From positions 2,887,483-2,951,482 of the forward strand of contig NZ_CP104011.1 in NCBI RefSeq assembly GCF_025133575.1: DNA of 64,000 bases, in the 5' to 3' direction. The stretch's first letter is position 1. Every line of letters begins with the position of its first letter. The notes under the pieces are model-generated. The model was given only the letters and a program-made list of their open reading frames with translations, had not been told where the DNA came from and did no database searches. Made by a program: the position numbers and the translations under genes. This document shows positions 35,775 to 45,304 of the stretch, piece after piece. The stretch is from Pseudomonas sp. GCEP-101. Its GTDB lineage: Bacteria; Pseudomonadota; Gammaproteobacteria; Pseudomonadales; Pseudomonadaceae.

Positions 35775-36569
35775 TCATGCGGCGCCCAGGTGTTCGGCGA
35801 GGTGACGCAGGTCCGACTCATCGCCCAGTTCGGCGGCGCGCTGGAAGTAGGCCAGGGTCAGCTCGTTCAGGCTGGGGGGCAGGGAGGCGGCGAGTTGCTG
35901 GCGGGCCACACGCAGGAAGTTGAGGTTGCCGCCTTCCAGCGCGCGTTCCAGCCAGATACGCGCGCCCGCCAGGTCGCCGCGTTCGGCGAGCACCGTGGCG
36001 TGGCTGAACTGGCCGCGGAAGTCGCCGGCCTCGGCGGACCGGCGGTACCACTGGTGCGCCAGGGCCAGGTCGCGCGGCACTGCCCGGCCTTCCTCATGGA
36101 AGCGCCCGACCAGGTTCATCGACTTGGCATGCCCCAGCGCCGCGGCACTCTGGTACAGCGCCAGGGCGCGGGCGTCGTCGCGCGGCACGCCGCGGCCGGT
36201 GGCGAGCAGGTTGGCGAGGTTGTACATGGCCCAGTCGAGCTTCTGCCCGGCGGCCTGCGCGTAATGGCGGGCGGCGCCGGCTTCGTCCTGCGGGCAGCCC
36301 CAGCCGTGTTCCAGGCAGCGCCCGAGCATGTTGCGGGCCATGGCGTGGCCGCGCTCGGCGGCGATGCCGAACCAGGCCAGGGCAAGGCGTTCGTCCTGCT
36401 CGATGCCGTGGCCGTCGAGGAGAATCTGGCCGAGCAGCGCCTGGGCTTCCAGGTCGCCGTCGCGGGCGCCGGCGACGATCAGACGGGCGGTTTGCCGCGG
36501 GTCATCGGCAAGCTGGCCGGTGAGGTCCTCGACGTGGATTTCTTCGGTGCGACGCAGGATGAAACTCAT
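35775..36569 (-). CDS. Sel1-repeat (tetratricopeptide-like) protein
   Basis: A 264-residue protein with at least four Sel1-like repeats (for example ALLGQILLDGHGIEQDERLALAWFGIAAERGH and YNLANLLATGRGVPRDDARALALYQSAAALGH). The repeats form a helical solenoid for protein contacts. No signal peptide is seen, so it is probably cytoplasmic. It lies six bases downstream of piuC on the same strand and is likely cotranscribed with it. This pairing with piuC is conserved in P. aeruginosa as I recall it. Its partner and function are not known. Confidence 0.9.
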   Translation of the reverse strand: MSFILRRTEEIHVEDLTGQLADDPRQTARLIVAGARDGDLEAQALLGQILLDGHGIEQDERLALAWFGIAAERGHAMARNMLGRCLEHGWGCPQDEAGAARHYAQAAGQKLDWAMYNLANLLATGRGVPRDDARALALYQSAAALGHAKSMNLVGRFHEEGRAVPRDLALAHQWYRRSAEAGDFRGQFSHATVLAERGDLAGARIWLERALEGGNLNFLRVARQQLAASLPPSLNELTLAYFQRAAELGDESDLRHLAEHLGAA

Positions 36570-36575
36570 GGCGAA

Positions 36576-37256
36576 TCAGACATCCACCCAGCGGCGCAGC
36601 AGGTTGTGGTAAGTGCCGGTCAGCTCGACCAGCGCCGGGTGGTCCGGCACGTCGCGGGTCAGCGCCTGGATCGACTGGTCCATCTGGAACAGCAGGGCGC
36701 GCTGGCTGTCCTCGCGCACCAGGCTCTGGGTCCAGAAGAACGCGGCGAGGCGCGCGCCGCGGGTCACCGGGTTGACCTTGTGCAGGCTGGTGGCGGGGTA
36801 GAGCACCAGGTCGCCGGCCGGCAGCTTCACCTGCTGGGTGCCGTAGGTGTCCTGGATCACCAGCTCGCCGCCGTCGTAGTCCTGCGGGTCACTGAAGAAC
36901 AGCGTCGAGGAGACGTCGGTGCGCACGCGTTCGCGGCCACCCTGGGCGTCGCGCACGGCGTTGTCGATGTGGAAGTCGAACGAGCCGCCGCCGGTGTAGC
37001 AGTTGAACAGCGGTGGGAACACCTTGTTCGGCAGCGCGGCGGACTGGAACAGTGGGTTGCTCCACAGGCGCTGCAGCATGGCCTCGCCGATCTCGCGGGC
37101 CAGCGGATGGTCCTGCGGCAGTTGCAGGTTGTGCTTGGCGCGCGACGACTGGTAGCCGGCGGTGACCTTGCCGTCGGCCCACTCGGCCTGTTCCAGCGCG
37201 ACGCGGATGCGCGTCACTTCATCGCGGGTGAACACGCCAGGGATGTGCAGCAGCAT
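36576..37256 (-). CDS. piuC: Fe(II)/2-oxoglutarate dioxygenase PiuC (PKHD-type)
   Basis: A 226-residue PKHD-type hydroxylase-fold protein. Iron ligands are visible as HID in [11 protein letters not shown] and the later His in [12 protein letters not shown], with the 2-oxoglutarate Arg following in [10 protein letters not shown]. Proteins of this family accompany the siderophore receptor PiuA and affect iron or siderophore-drug uptake. Their substrate is unsettled. The start at 37256 gives the family amino end [10 protein letters not shown]. It is divergent from piuA, with a Fur box between them. Confidence 0.92.
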   Translation of the reverse strand: MLLHIPGVFTRDEVTRIRVALEQAEWADGKVTAGYQSSRAKHNLQLPQDHPLAREIGEAMLQRLWSNPLFQSAALPNKVFPPLFNCYTGGGSFDFHIDNAVRDAQGGRERVRTDVSSTLFFSDPQDYDGGELVIQDTYGTQQVKLPAGDLVLYPATSLHKVNPVTRGARLAAFFWTQSLVREDSQRALLFQMDQSIQALTRDVPDHPALVELTGTYHNLLRRWVDV

Positions 37257-37283
37257 GGGCCGATTCCAACAGCTTCGATAGTT

Positions 37284-37305
37284 TGCCAATGATAATGATT
37301 TGCAA
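37284..37305. promoter_or_regulatory. Fur box between piuC and piuA
   Basis: TGCCAATGATAATGATTTGC followed by AA contains the core AATGATAATGATT, close to the Fur consensus GATAATGATAATCATTATC. It lies 28 bases upstream of the piuC ATG, suitable for repression of piuC and, with the AT-rich stretch at 37378-37400, of piuA. Confidence 0.8.
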
Positions 37306-37457
37306 CATGGCGGCACAACCGGCCTGTTCCCGCTTCCGACCGGGGGAAAATGTAAAAGTTGTAAATCATGTGCGTATGGTAATGAATGTGAATTGATACA
37401 AGTTCTCAATTGCAATAAATTGCGCGGCCTTCATGAACCCCTGGGGAGGGAGTCTCG

Positions 37458-39719
37458 ATGTCGCGTCAATCCACCGAGTTCGCCGGCAGCACGCCGCGCC
37501 TGCTGGTTTCCGCCGTCGGCGTGGCGATCACCGCCATGTCGGGCACTCACCTGGCCCACGCTGCCGAGGCGTCGCCGAAGAAGTCCGGCGAGGACGTGCT
37601 GTCCCTGGAGGCCGATACCGTCGTGGGGACGCAGCAGCAGGACCCGACTACCTACAACGTCGAGACGTCCTCCAACGAGAAATACACCGCGCCGCTGCTG
37701 GACACGCCCAAGACCGTGACCGTGATCCCGCAGCAGGTGATCAAGGACACCGGCGCGCTGACCCTGCAGGACACCCTGCGCACGACGCCCGGCATCACCT
37801 TCGGCGCGGGCGAGGGCGGCAACCCGGCGGGCGATCGTCCGTTCATCCGCGGCTTCAACGCCGAGAGCGATACCTTCCTCGACGGGATGCGCGACGTGGC
37901 TTCGCAGACCCGCGAAGTCTTCAACATCGAGCAGATCGAAGTCAGCAAGGGGCCGGGCTCCGCCTACACCGGCGCCGGTTCCACCGGTGGCAGCCTGAAC
38001 CTGATCAGCAAGACCGCCAAGCAGGCCGACTTCAACGACGCCAGCATCGTGCTGGGCTCCGACCAGACCCGTCGCACCACGCTGGACGTCAACCACCGCC
38101 TGGGTGACAACGCGGCCTTCCGCCTGAACCTGATGAAGCACGACGCCAACGTCGCCGGCCGCGACGAGGTCAACGTCAGCCGCTGGGGCGTCGCGCCGAC
38201 CGTCACCTTCGGCTTCGACACGCCGACCCGCGCGACGCTGTCGTATTACCACCTGTCCACCGACGACATGCCCGACTACGGCATCCCGCTGACCCTGGCC
38301 GGGCGCAGCGAGCGCAACCCGAGCAAGCCGGTGTCCGTGGACAAGAGCAACTTCTACGGCCTGAACGACCGCGACTACCGCAAGAGCACCACCGATACCG
38401 GCACCTTCCGCATCGAGCACGACCTGAACGACAACCTGACCCTGTCCAACAGCTTCCGTCTGGTGCGCACCACCCTCGACTACATTGCCACCAACCCCGA
38501 CGACAGCCGCGGCAACGTCGCCAACGGGCTGGTGTATCGCTCCTCGAAGAACCGCAACTCCACTTCCAAGGGCTGGGTCAACCAGACCGACCTGAAGGCC
38601 AGCTTCGACACCGGCTTCGTCGGCCACACCCTGGTGACCGGCATGGAGTTCAGCTACGAGGACGTGCACAACCGTCCCTATGTGATCACCCCGGGCGGCG
38701 GCAGCGGCAACCTCTGCACCCCGTCGCTGATCGCCAGCGGTGACTGCACCAGCCTGAACAGGCCCACCCCCAGTGACCACTGGACCGGCCGCATCACCGA
38801 CAGCGCCGCCTTCACCGACACCGACACCAAGACCGCCTCGGCCTACGTGTTCGACACCCTGAAGCTCAGCGAGCAGTGGGACCTGAACCTCGGCCTGCGC
38901 TACGACGACTTCGAGACCCGCTCCAGCGGCTACTCCACCGGCGGCCGCGGCTCGCCCGCCGGCGATTTCGACCGCCAGAACAACAGCCACTTCTGGAACT
39001 ACCAGGTCGGCGTGGTCTACAAGCCGGCGCCCAACGGCAGCGTCTACGCCGCCTGGTCCACCTCCAGCAACCCCAGTGGCGAGACCGCCGGTGAAGGCGG
39101 CGGCGACCTCGCCCTGGCCAACGAGAACCTCGATCCGGAACGCAACCGCAACTACGAGATCGGCACCAAGTGGGCGTTCTTCGACGAAGCGCTGTCGCTC
39201 AACGCGGCGATCTTCCGCACCGACAAGACCAATGCCCGGGTCGCCTCGCCGGATGATTCCACCGTGCAGGTGCTCGACGGCGAGCAGCGCGTGCAGGGCA
39301 TCGAGCTGGGCTTCAGCGGTGCACTGACGCCCCAATGGAAGGTCTTCGGCGGCTACACCTACCTGGACAGCGAGATCCTCAAGTCCAGCGTGGCCAGCGA
39401 CGAAGGCAACCGCATGCCGCAGACCGCGCAGAACAACTTCACCCTCTGGTCGACCTACGACGTGCTGCAGAACTTCACCGTGGGCGGCGGCGCCACCTAC
39501 GTCGACGAGCAGTTCGGCAACACCGCCAACAGCACCATGATCCCGTCCTACTGGCGCTACGACGCCATGGCCAAGTACGTGATCAGCAAGAACGTCGACC
39601 TGCAGCTCAACGTGCAGAACCTGACCGACAAGCGCTACTTCGACCAGGTCTTCAGCACCCACATGGCGCATGTGGCCCCAGGCCGTACCGCGCTGCTGGG
39701 CGTCAACGTCCACTTCTGA
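37458..39719 (+). CDS. piuA: TonB-dependent siderophore receptor PiuA
   Basis: A 753-residue outer-membrane receptor with a signal peptide ending near LAHAAE, a plug domain (LLDTPKTVTVIPQQVI, TPGITFGAGEGG, FIRGFNAESDTF) and a 22-stranded barrel ending in the aromatic terminus VNVHF. By family it takes up ferric catecholate or hydroxamate siderophores. In P. aeruginosa PiuA also admits siderophore-conjugated beta-lactams. The ATG follows GGAGGGAG. It lies in an iron-regulated region with piuC (divergent) and piuB (downstream, after a terminator). Confidence 0.95.
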   Translation: MSRQSTEFAGSTPRLLVSAVGVAITAMSGTHLAHAAEASPKKSGEDVLSLEADTVVGTQQQDPTTYNVETSSNEKYTAPLLDTPKTVTVIPQQVIKDTGALTLQDTLRTTPGITFGAGEGGNPAGDRPFIRGFNAESDTFLDGMRDVASQTREVFNIEQIEVSKGPGSAYTGAGSTGGSLNLISKTAKQADFNDASIVLGSDQTRRTTLDVNHRLGDNAAFRLNLMKHDANVAGRDEVNVSRWGVAPTVTFGFDTPTRATLSYYHLSTDDMPDYGIPLTLAGRSERNPSKPVSVDKSNFYGLNDRDYRKSTTDTGTFRIEHDLNDNLTLSNSFRLVRTTLDYIATNPDDSRGNVANGLVYRSSKNRNSTSKGWVNQTDLKASFDTGFVGHTLVTGMEFSYEDVHNRPYVITPGGGSGNLCTPSLIASGDCTSLNRPTPSDHWTGRITDSAAFTDTDTKTASAYVFDTLKLSEQWDLNLGLRYDDFETRSSGYSTGGRGSPAGDFDRQNNSHFWNYQVGVVYKPAPNGSVYAAWSTSSNPSGETAGEGGGDLALANENLDPERNRNYEIGTKWAFFDEALSLNAAIFRTDKTNARVASPDDSTVQVLDGEQRVQGIELGFSGALTPQWKVFGGYTYLDSEILKSSVASDEGNRMPQTAQNNFTLWSTYDVLQNFTVGGGATYVDEQFGNTANSTMIPSYWRYDAMAKYVISKNVDLQLNVQNLTDKRYFDQVFSTHMAHVAPGRTALLGVNVHF

Positions 39720-39742
39720 GGTCGCGCCCCGCTGGCGACCCG

Positions 39743-39774
39743 CCCCGGCCGATGCTCCTCGGCCGGGGTTTTTC
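39743..39774 (+). terminator. Rho-independent terminator of piuA
   Basis: CCCCGGCCGA-TGCTCC-TCGGCCGGGG followed by TTTTT, 24 bases after the piuA stop. It separates piuA from piuB, which then needs its own promoter. Confidence 0.92.
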
Positions 39775-39841
39775 AATATCCGGGCCTGGCCGCTCCGGCG
39801 AAGTCGGGCCCAGGGTTAAGAGTGTTAAATTGGCTGCGCTT

Positions 39842-39862
39842 GCGATCAATTCTCATTAAAAT
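39842..39862. promoter_or_regulatory. Fur-like box upstream of piuB
   Basis: On the minus strand TTTTAATGAGAATTGATCGC resembles the Fur consensus (AATGAGAATT core). It lies about 40 bases upstream of the piuB start, so piuB is likely iron-repressed from its own promoter. Confidence 0.65.
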
Positions 39863-39901
39863 GCCCGCCCTGCGTGATGGCTGGTCGAAGGTGAAGCTGC
39901 G

Positions 39902-42454
39902 GTGTTGAAGAAAGTCCTGTTCCAGTTGCATTGGCTGTTCGGCATCAGCGCAGGTCTGGTGCTGGCGCTGATGGGCATCACCGGGGCGATGCTGTCGTTC
40001 CAGGATGAAATCCTGCGCGCCATCAACCCCGAGAGCCTGGTGGTGGAAAAGCGCGCTGGCGCCGTGCTGCCGATGGACGAGTTGATCCGCCGGGTGGAAA
40101 GCGCCGAGCCGGGCAAGAAGGTCGCCTTTCTCTGGCTGAAGACCGAAGGCGTGGAATCCGCGCGGATCTTCTTCACCCCGCCGCCGGGCCAGCGCCGTGG
40201 CGAATCGCGCTATGTCGACCCGTACACCGCCCAGGCGCTGCCCGCGCCGGTGGGCGAGGGCGCCTTCCAGTTCATCATGCAACTGCACCGCTTCCTCGCT
40301 GCCGGCGAAACCGGGCAGCAGATCACCGGCGCCTGCACCCTGATCCTGATTTTCTTCTGCCTCTCCGGGCTCTACCTGCGCTGGCCGCGCAAGGCGCTGA
40401 GCTGGCGCACCTGGCTGACCTTCGACTGGCGCAAGCAAGGCCGCGCCTTCAACTGGGACCTGCACGCGGTGGCCGGCACCTGGTGCCTGGTGTTCTATCT
40501 GCTCGCCGCGCTGACCGGCCTGTACTGGTCCTACGAGTGGTACCGCAACGGCCTGTTCAGGCTGCTCGACGACGCCCCTGCCGGCCAGGCCAAGAGTGGC
40601 CAGCGCGGCGGCGGCAAGCGTGGCCCGGCGCCGCAAGGCCCGCTGCCGGTGGTGGACGCCACGGCCATCTGGAGCACCATCCAGCAGACCGGGGGCGCCG
40701 CCATGACCGCCTACAACCTGCGCCTGCCGCCGGTGCAGGGCCAGCCGGCCACCGTGTTCTACCTCCTTGATGACGCCGCCCACGAGCGCGCCTTCAACGA
40801 GATGACCATCGACCCGGCCAGTGGCAAGCTGCTCAAGGACCGCCGCTACAACGACAGCAGCGCCGGCAAGCAACTGCTCACCAGCGTCTACGCCCTGCAC
40901 GTGGGCAGCTACTTCGGCCTCACCGGGCGCATCCTGATGATGCTCGCCAGCCTCGCCATGCCGCTGTTCTTCATCACCGGCTGGCTGCTCTACCTCGACC
41001 GCCGGCGCAAGAAGCGCGCTGCGCAGGCCGCCCGCGGTGAACTGGACAACAGCGCCGGTGGCGCCGACGCCTGGCTGATCGGCTATGCCAGCCAGAGCGG
41101 CTTCGCCGAGCAACTGGCCTGGCAGAGCGCCGGCCAGTTGCAGGCCGCCGGGCTGCCGGTGCGTGTCGAGCCGCTGGGCAAGCTGGACCGCGCGCAGCTG
41201 GAGCAGGCCCGCAATGCGCTGTTCGTGGTCAGTACCTTCGGCGAAGGCGAAGCGCCGGACAGCGCCCGCGGCTTCGAGCGCCAGGTGCTTGGCCAGACGC
41301 TGGGCCTGAACGATCTGCGCTTCGCCATCCTTGCCCTGGGCGATCGCCAGTACGAGCACTTCTGCGGCTTCGCCCGGCGCATGCAGGGCTGGCTGCAAGG
41401 GCAGGGCGCGCGCCCGCTGTTCGATGGCGTGGAAGTCGACAACGGCGACGCCGCCGCGCTGCATGACTGGCAGGTGCGCCTGGCCGAACTCTCCGGTACG
41501 GCGCCGCAGGTGGCCTTCAGCGCGCCGGCCTTCGAGGTCTGGACGCTGAGCGAGCGCATCCACCTCAACCCCGGCAGCCAGGGCGAATCCACCTGGCTGT
41601 TGCGCCTGACCGCGCCGAGCCAGTCGCAGATCGACTGGGCCGCCGGCGATCTGGTGGAAATCGTCCCACGCCAACCGGACTTCCTCGTGGCCCGCTGGCT
41701 GGAACGCCTCGGCCTCGATGGCGCGACCAAGGTCCAGGTGGATGGCCTGACCCTGCCGCTGAAGGATGCGCTCGCCGGTTGCCTGCTGCCGGGCAACCTG
41801 GAGCACCTGGTCGGCCAGCACGGCCAGGCGGTGGTGGATGCGCTGATCAAACTCTCGGTGCGCCAGTATTCCATCGCCTCGCTGCGCAGCGCAGGCGCCC
41901 TGGAGCTGATCGTGCGCCAGGAGCAACACGCCGACGGCTCGCTGGGCATCTGCTCCGGCTGGCTGACCGAGTACCTGCCCGAGGGCGGCAGCCTGCTGCT
42001 GCGCCTGCGCCGCAACCGCAGCTTCCACCTCCCCGAGGATGATCGCCCGCTGATCCTGATCGGCAACGGCACCGGCATCGCCGGCCTGCGCGCCTTGCTG
42101 CAGGCGAGCGTGGCCGAGGGGCGCTCGCGCAACTGGCTGCTGTTCGGCGAGCGCAACATCGCCCACGACTTCTACTGCCGCGAGGAGCTGGAAGGCCTGC
42201 TGGCGCGTGGCGAACTGCAGCGCCTGGACGTCGCCTTCTCCCGCGACCAGGCGCAGAAGGTCTACGTGCAGGACCGCCTGCGCGCCAGCGGCGAAGTCCT
42301 CGCCCAGTGGCTCGACGACGGCGCGGCGATTTACGTCTGCGGCAGCCTGCAGGGCATGGCCGAAGGCGTCGACCGCGCCTTGCGGGAGATGCTCGGCGAT
42401 GCCGAGGTCGAAGCGCTGCTGGAGAGCGGGCGCTATCGGCGCGATGTGTATTGA
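39902..42454 (+). CDS. piuB: PiuB: PepSY membrane domain fused to flavodoxin-NADPH reductase
   Basis: An 850-residue inner-membrane oxidoreductase. The amino half (about 1-370) is a PepSY-associated membrane module with four hydrophobic helices. It is followed by a flavodoxin domain (about 395-530, FVVSTFGEGEAPDSARGFE) and a ferredoxin-reductase-type FAD/NADPH unit (about 540-850, with RQYSIAS for FAD and LIGNGTGIAGLRALL for NADPH). Such proteins are thought to move electrons from NADPH across the inner membrane to reduce ferric siderophores. The start codon is GTG at 39902, preceded by AAGGTGAAGC. A TTG immediately follows. Confidence 0.9.
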   Translation: MLKKVLFQLHWLFGISAGLVLALMGITGAMLSFQDEILRAINPESLVVEKRAGAVLPMDELIRRVESAEPGKKVAFLWLKTEGVESARIFFTPPPGQRRGESRYVDPYTAQALPAPVGEGAFQFIMQLHRFLAAGETGQQITGACTLILIFFCLSGLYLRWPRKALSWRTWLTFDWRKQGRAFNWDLHAVAGTWCLVFYLLAALTGLYWSYEWYRNGLFRLLDDAPAGQAKSGQRGGGKRGPAPQGPLPVVDATAIWSTIQQTGGAAMTAYNLRLPPVQGQPATVFYLLDDAAHERAFNEMTIDPASGKLLKDRRYNDSSAGKQLLTSVYALHVGSYFGLTGRILMMLASLAMPLFFITGWLLYLDRRRKKRAAQAARGELDNSAGGADAWLIGYASQSGFAEQLAWQSAGQLQAAGLPVRVEPLGKLDRAQLEQARNALFVVSTFGEGEAPDSARGFERQVLGQTLGLNDLRFAILALGDRQYEHFCGFARRMQGWLQGQGARPLFDGVEVDNGDAAALHDWQVRLAELSGTAPQVAFSAPAFEVWTLSERIHLNPGSQGESTWLLRLTAPSQSQIDWAAGDLVEIVPRQPDFLVARWLERLGLDGATKVQVDGLTLPLKDALAGCLLPGNLEHLVGQHGQAVVDALIKLSVRQYSIASLRSAGALELIVRQEQHADGSLGICSGWLTEYLPEGGSLLLRLRRNRSFHLPEDDRPLILIGNGTGIAGLRALLQASVAEGRSRNWLLFGERNIAHDFYCREELEGLLARGELQRLDVAFSRDQAQKVYVQDRLRASGEVLAQWLDDGAAIYVCGSLQGMAEGVDRALREMLGDAEVEALLESGRYRRDVY

Positions 42455-42519
42455 TCGGGAGTCGGGCGTAGCTGATCGCGGACGGAGTCCGCTCCTACGC
42501 TCGGTGTGACAGGCCTTTC

Positions 42520-42596
42520 GTAGGAGCGAGCTTGCTCGCGAACGAACTCCCCGTCGGCTCAACAGCTGGGCGGGTTCGCGAGCAAGCTCGCTCCTA
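42520..42596. repeat. REP doublet (REPIN-like)
   Basis: GTAGGAGCGAGCTTGCTCGC (with GAAC) at 42520-42543 faces its exact reverse complement at 42573-42596 across a 29-base loop. A TCGCGGACGGAGTCCGCTCC (with TAC) single unit precedes it at about 42477-42499. Confidence 0.9.
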
Positions 42597-42777
42597 CAAG
42601 GTCAAGAGCCTCGCGCGGGCTTTCTCCTGTACGTGCGGGCCCTGCCCGCGATCCGCCGGCAGGGCCGGCGTTGGCGTCGCGAGCAGCGATGACCGGCAGC
42701 AACGGAATCCGCCGCACGGGATTTCGCGGACAAGGTCCGCTCCTACCGCCGCCTGCAACGCTTCCACTGACCCAAAA

Positions 42778-42810
42778 CAAAAAGGCCCCCGCGAATGCGG
42801 AGGCCTTTTC
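42778..42810 (-). terminator. Rho-independent terminator of lpxO
   Basis: AAAAAGGCCCCCGC-GAAT-GCGGAGGCCTTTT: a stem with one mismatch and flanking A and T tracts, downstream of the minus-strand lpxO stop. It may serve both directions. Confidence 0.85.
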
Positions 42811-42842
42811 GGTTTCCGGTGCAGCCCGGATTCAGGAGTAGC

Positions 42843-43745
42843 TCAGATCCACAGGAACAGCGCCAGTACCGCCGCGAAGAAGCCCCACTTCTGCAGGTAA
42901 TACAGGGTACGGTTGCGCTTCTTCAGGGCCTTGCCCTGCAGGCGGATCTTGTACAGCGAGGCGAAGGCGCGGTTGATGCCGCCGGTCTTGTCGCCGTCGT
43001 CGTTGGGCGAAGCCGCCGCGGCCATCACGTTGCGGCTGAACCAGCGGTTGAATGCCGTCGCCCAGCGGTACTTCAGCGGCCGCTCGATGTCGCAGAAGAG
43101 GATCACCCGGTCATGCGCCGTGGTGTTCTCGGCATAGTGGATGTACGTCTCGTCGAACACCACCGCCTCGCCGTCGCGCCAGTGGTAGCGCTCGCCGTCC
43201 ACCTCGATGAAGCAGCCCGGATCGTTCGGCGTCAGCAGGCCCAGGTGGTAGCGCAGCGAGCCGGCGTAGGGGTCGCGGTGGCGCACCAGGCGCGAGCCCG
43301 GCGGCAGCTCGGCGAACATCGCCGCCTTCACCGACGGAATCTGCCGCAGCAGCTCGGTCGTCCTGGGGCACAGGGCGTCGGCGGACGGGTGGCTGTCGTC
43401 GTACCATTTCAGGTAGAAGCGCTTCCAGCCGGTCTTGAAGAACGAATTGAACCCCACGTCGTTGAGCTGCTCGGAGCGTTTGATGCTGCCGGCGTCGCGC
43501 AGGTGCAGGGCTTCGCTGCGGATCGTCTCCCAGTTGTCGCTGAGCAGACGCATCTCGGGGAACTCGTCGGTCGCCAGGTAGGGGCGGCTCGGCACCTTGG
43601 AGAACAGGTACATGATGCAGTTGATCGGCGCCAGGAAGCTGGAGTGGTCGCTCAACTGGCGCATGAACTTGTGGCGCACCCGCCCACGCAGGTGGACGTA
43701 AACGATGCTCAGGCCGAAGGCGGCCAGGATGGCAGCTTTGATCAT
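42843..43745 (-). CDS. lpxO: Lipid A 2-hydroxylase LpxO (Fe(II)/2-oxoglutarate)
   Basis: A 300-residue aspartyl/asparaginyl beta-hydroxylase-family protein with an amino-terminal membrane anchor (AAILAAFGLSIVYVHL) and a second hydrophobic stretch at the carboxy end (WGFFAAVLALFLWI). The iron site is HRDPYAGSLRYHLGL plus a later His in IHYAENTTAHDRVILF. LpxO adds a 2-hydroxyl to a secondary acyl chain of lipid A. The start at 43745 gives the usual amino end. The longer open frame upstream runs antisense to pxpA and is not real. It is divergent from pxpABC. Confidence 0.93.
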   Translation of the reverse strand: MIKAAILAAFGLSIVYVHLRGRVRHKFMRQLSDHSSFLAPINCIMYLFSKVPSRPYLATDEFPEMRLLSDNWETIRSEALHLRDAGSIKRSEQLNDVGFNSFFKTGWKRFYLKWYDDSHPSADALCPRTTELLRQIPSVKAAMFAELPPGSRLVRHRDPYAGSLRYHLGLLTPNDPGCFIEVDGERYHWRDGEAVVFDETYIHYAENTTAHDRVILFCDIERPLKYRWATAFNRWFSRNVMAAAASPNDDGDKTGGINRAFASLYKIRLQGKALKKRNRTLYYLQKWGFFAAVLALFLWI

Positions 43746-43874
43746 TCGGGGGGATATTTCCACGGGTCTAATGGCGCAATGGTACTCCTCCTGGGCGGGA
43801 CTGAGTATTCTCCAAAGGCCAAAGGCCTGTTGCTGCCTTAACCTGTAGGAAATCTGGAAAGGACGGCGAAATAG

Positions 43875-44630
43875 ATGACCGAGCCCACCGCGCGAATCCT
43901 GCTCAACTGCGATATGGGCGAAAGCTTCGGCGCCTGGCGCATGGGCGACGACACCCACGCCATGCCCCTGATCGACCAGGCCAACCTCGCCTGCGGCTAC
44001 CACGCGGGCGACCCGCTGACCATGCAGCGCACCGTGCGCCTGGCGGTGGAGCAGGGCGTCAGCATCGGCGCGCACCCGGCCTACCCGGACCTCGCCGGCT
44101 TCGGTCGTCGGCACATGAGCTGCTCGCCGGAAGAGGTGCATGCACTGGTGCTTTACCAGATCGGCGCGCTGGACGCCTTCTGCCGCGCCGCCGGTACCCA
44201 GGTGGCCTACGTCAAACCCCACGGCGCGCTGTACAACGACCTGGTGCGCGATGACGCGCTGCTCGCCGCGGTGCTCGACGCCTGCGCCGCCTACCGCAAA
44301 CGCCTGCCGCTGATGGTGCTGGCGCTGGCCGACAACACCCGCGAACTACAGCTGGCCGACGTCGCCGACGTGCCGCTGATGTTCGAGGCCTTCGCCGACC
44401 GCGCCTACCTGCCCGACGGCCAGCTCGCCCCGCGACGCCTGCCCAACGCCGTGCACCACGATCCCCAGCGCATCCTCGACCAGGCCCTGGCCATCGCCCG
44501 TGGCGAAGCCTTCCCGGATATCGACGGCAACCCCCTGCGCCTGCGCGCCGACAGCCTCTGCGTGCATGGCGACAACCCCGAATCCCTGGCGGTGCTGCGG
44601 CGCCTGCGTGGCCTGCTGGACCAGGCATGA
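43875..44630 (+). CDS. pxpA: 5-oxoprolinase subunit A (LamB/YcsF family)
   Basis: A 251-residue subunit of the ATP-dependent 5-oxoprolinase PxpABC, which opens 5-oxoproline to glutamate. The family opening [13 protein letters not shown] and the motif [15 protein letters not shown] are clear, with [12 protein letters not shown] in the middle. It is the first gene of a tightly coupled trio. Its TGA overlaps the pxpB ATG by four bases. 5-Oxoproline arises from glutamine and N-terminal Gln peptides, so the trio fits the peptide-using theme of this stretch. Confidence 0.95.
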   Translation: MTEPTARILLNCDMGESFGAWRMGDDTHAMPLIDQANLACGYHAGDPLTMQRTVRLAVEQGVSIGAHPAYPDLAGFGRRHMSCSPEEVHALVLYQIGALDAFCRAAGTQVAYVKPHGALYNDLVRDDALLAAVLDACAAYRKRLPLMVLALADNTRELQLADVADVPLMFEAFADRAYLPDGQLAPRRLPNAVHHDPQRILDQALAIARGEAFPDIDGNPLRLRADSLCVHGDNPESLAVLRRLRGLLDQA

Positions 44631-45304
44631 TCCGTGTCGAACCCTTCGGCGCCACGGCGCTGCTGATCACGCTCGCGGAGCAACCCGACGACGCCCTGCC
44701 GTTGCGCATCGCCCAACTGGCCGAGCGCCTGCGCGTCGAGCTGGGGGAGGCGCTGACGGATTGCGTCCCCGGCTGGACCACGCTGTTGCTGCATTACGAC
44801 CTGATGCGCATCGACCTGCCGCAGTTGCATAAACGCGTGCAGGCTGCGCTGCAGGATTGGCCCGGCGATTACCCGGCGAACGAGGCCGGGCGCCTGCATG
44901 AAATCGCCGTGTGGTACGCCGGCGAAGACCTCAGCGACGTCGCCCGGCACTGCGGGCTGACGTCTGCCCAGGTGATCGACCTGCACACCGGCCGCGACTA
45001 TCGCGTCGGCGCCATCGGTTTCTCCCCTGGCTTCGCCTACCTCGGCGAACTGCACGAAGGCCTCGCCCTGCCGCGCCGGGCCACGCCGCGCACGCAAGTG
45101 CCCGCCGGCAGCGTGGCGATTGCCGAGCGGCAGACGGCGGTTTATCCACAGGCCTCGCCCGGGGGCTGGCATCTGCTCGGCCGCACCGCGCAACGCCTGT
45201 TCGATCCCCATCGGCAGCCGCCGTGCCCGCTGGCGGTGGGCGACCGTGTGCGCTTCGTACCCATCGATGAGGCGGCTTATCGTGCGGCCGGGGGCCAGCC
45301 ATGA
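44627..45304 (+). CDS. pxpB: 5-oxoprolinase subunit B (KipI-like)
   Basis: A 225-residue allophanate-hydrolase-subunit-1-like protein. It has the cyclophilin-like fold signatures [31 protein letters not shown] and [15 protein letters not shown]. It works with PxpA and PxpC. Its ATG overlaps the pxpA stop and its stop overlaps the pxpC ATG, each as ATGA. Confidence 0.95.
   Translation: MIRVEPFGATALLITLAEQPDDALPLRIAQLAERLRVELGEALTDCVPGWTTLLLHYDLMRIDLPQLHKRVQAALQDWPGDYPANEAGRLHEIAVWYAGEDLSDVARHCGLTSAQVIDLHTGRDYRVGAIGFSPGFAYLGELHEGLALPRRATPRTQVPAGSVAIAERQTAVYPQASPGGWHLLGRTAQRLFDPHRQPPCPLAVGDRVRFVPIDEAAYRAAGGQP

Larger units (their letters stand above)
42455..42842. other. REP-filled convergent gap between piuB and lpxO
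   Basis: About 390 bases with no gene. It contains REP units at 42475-42499, 42520-42543 and 42573-42596 (the last two an inverted doublet), a diverged unit near 42633-42675 with CCGCCGGCAGGGCCGGCG, another unit at 42722-42746, and the lpxO terminator. Confidence 0.8.

Noticed and set aside
43746..44222. Upstream extension of lpxO
   Set aside because: It lies antisense to pxpA. The family amino end with its membrane anchor begins at 43745.
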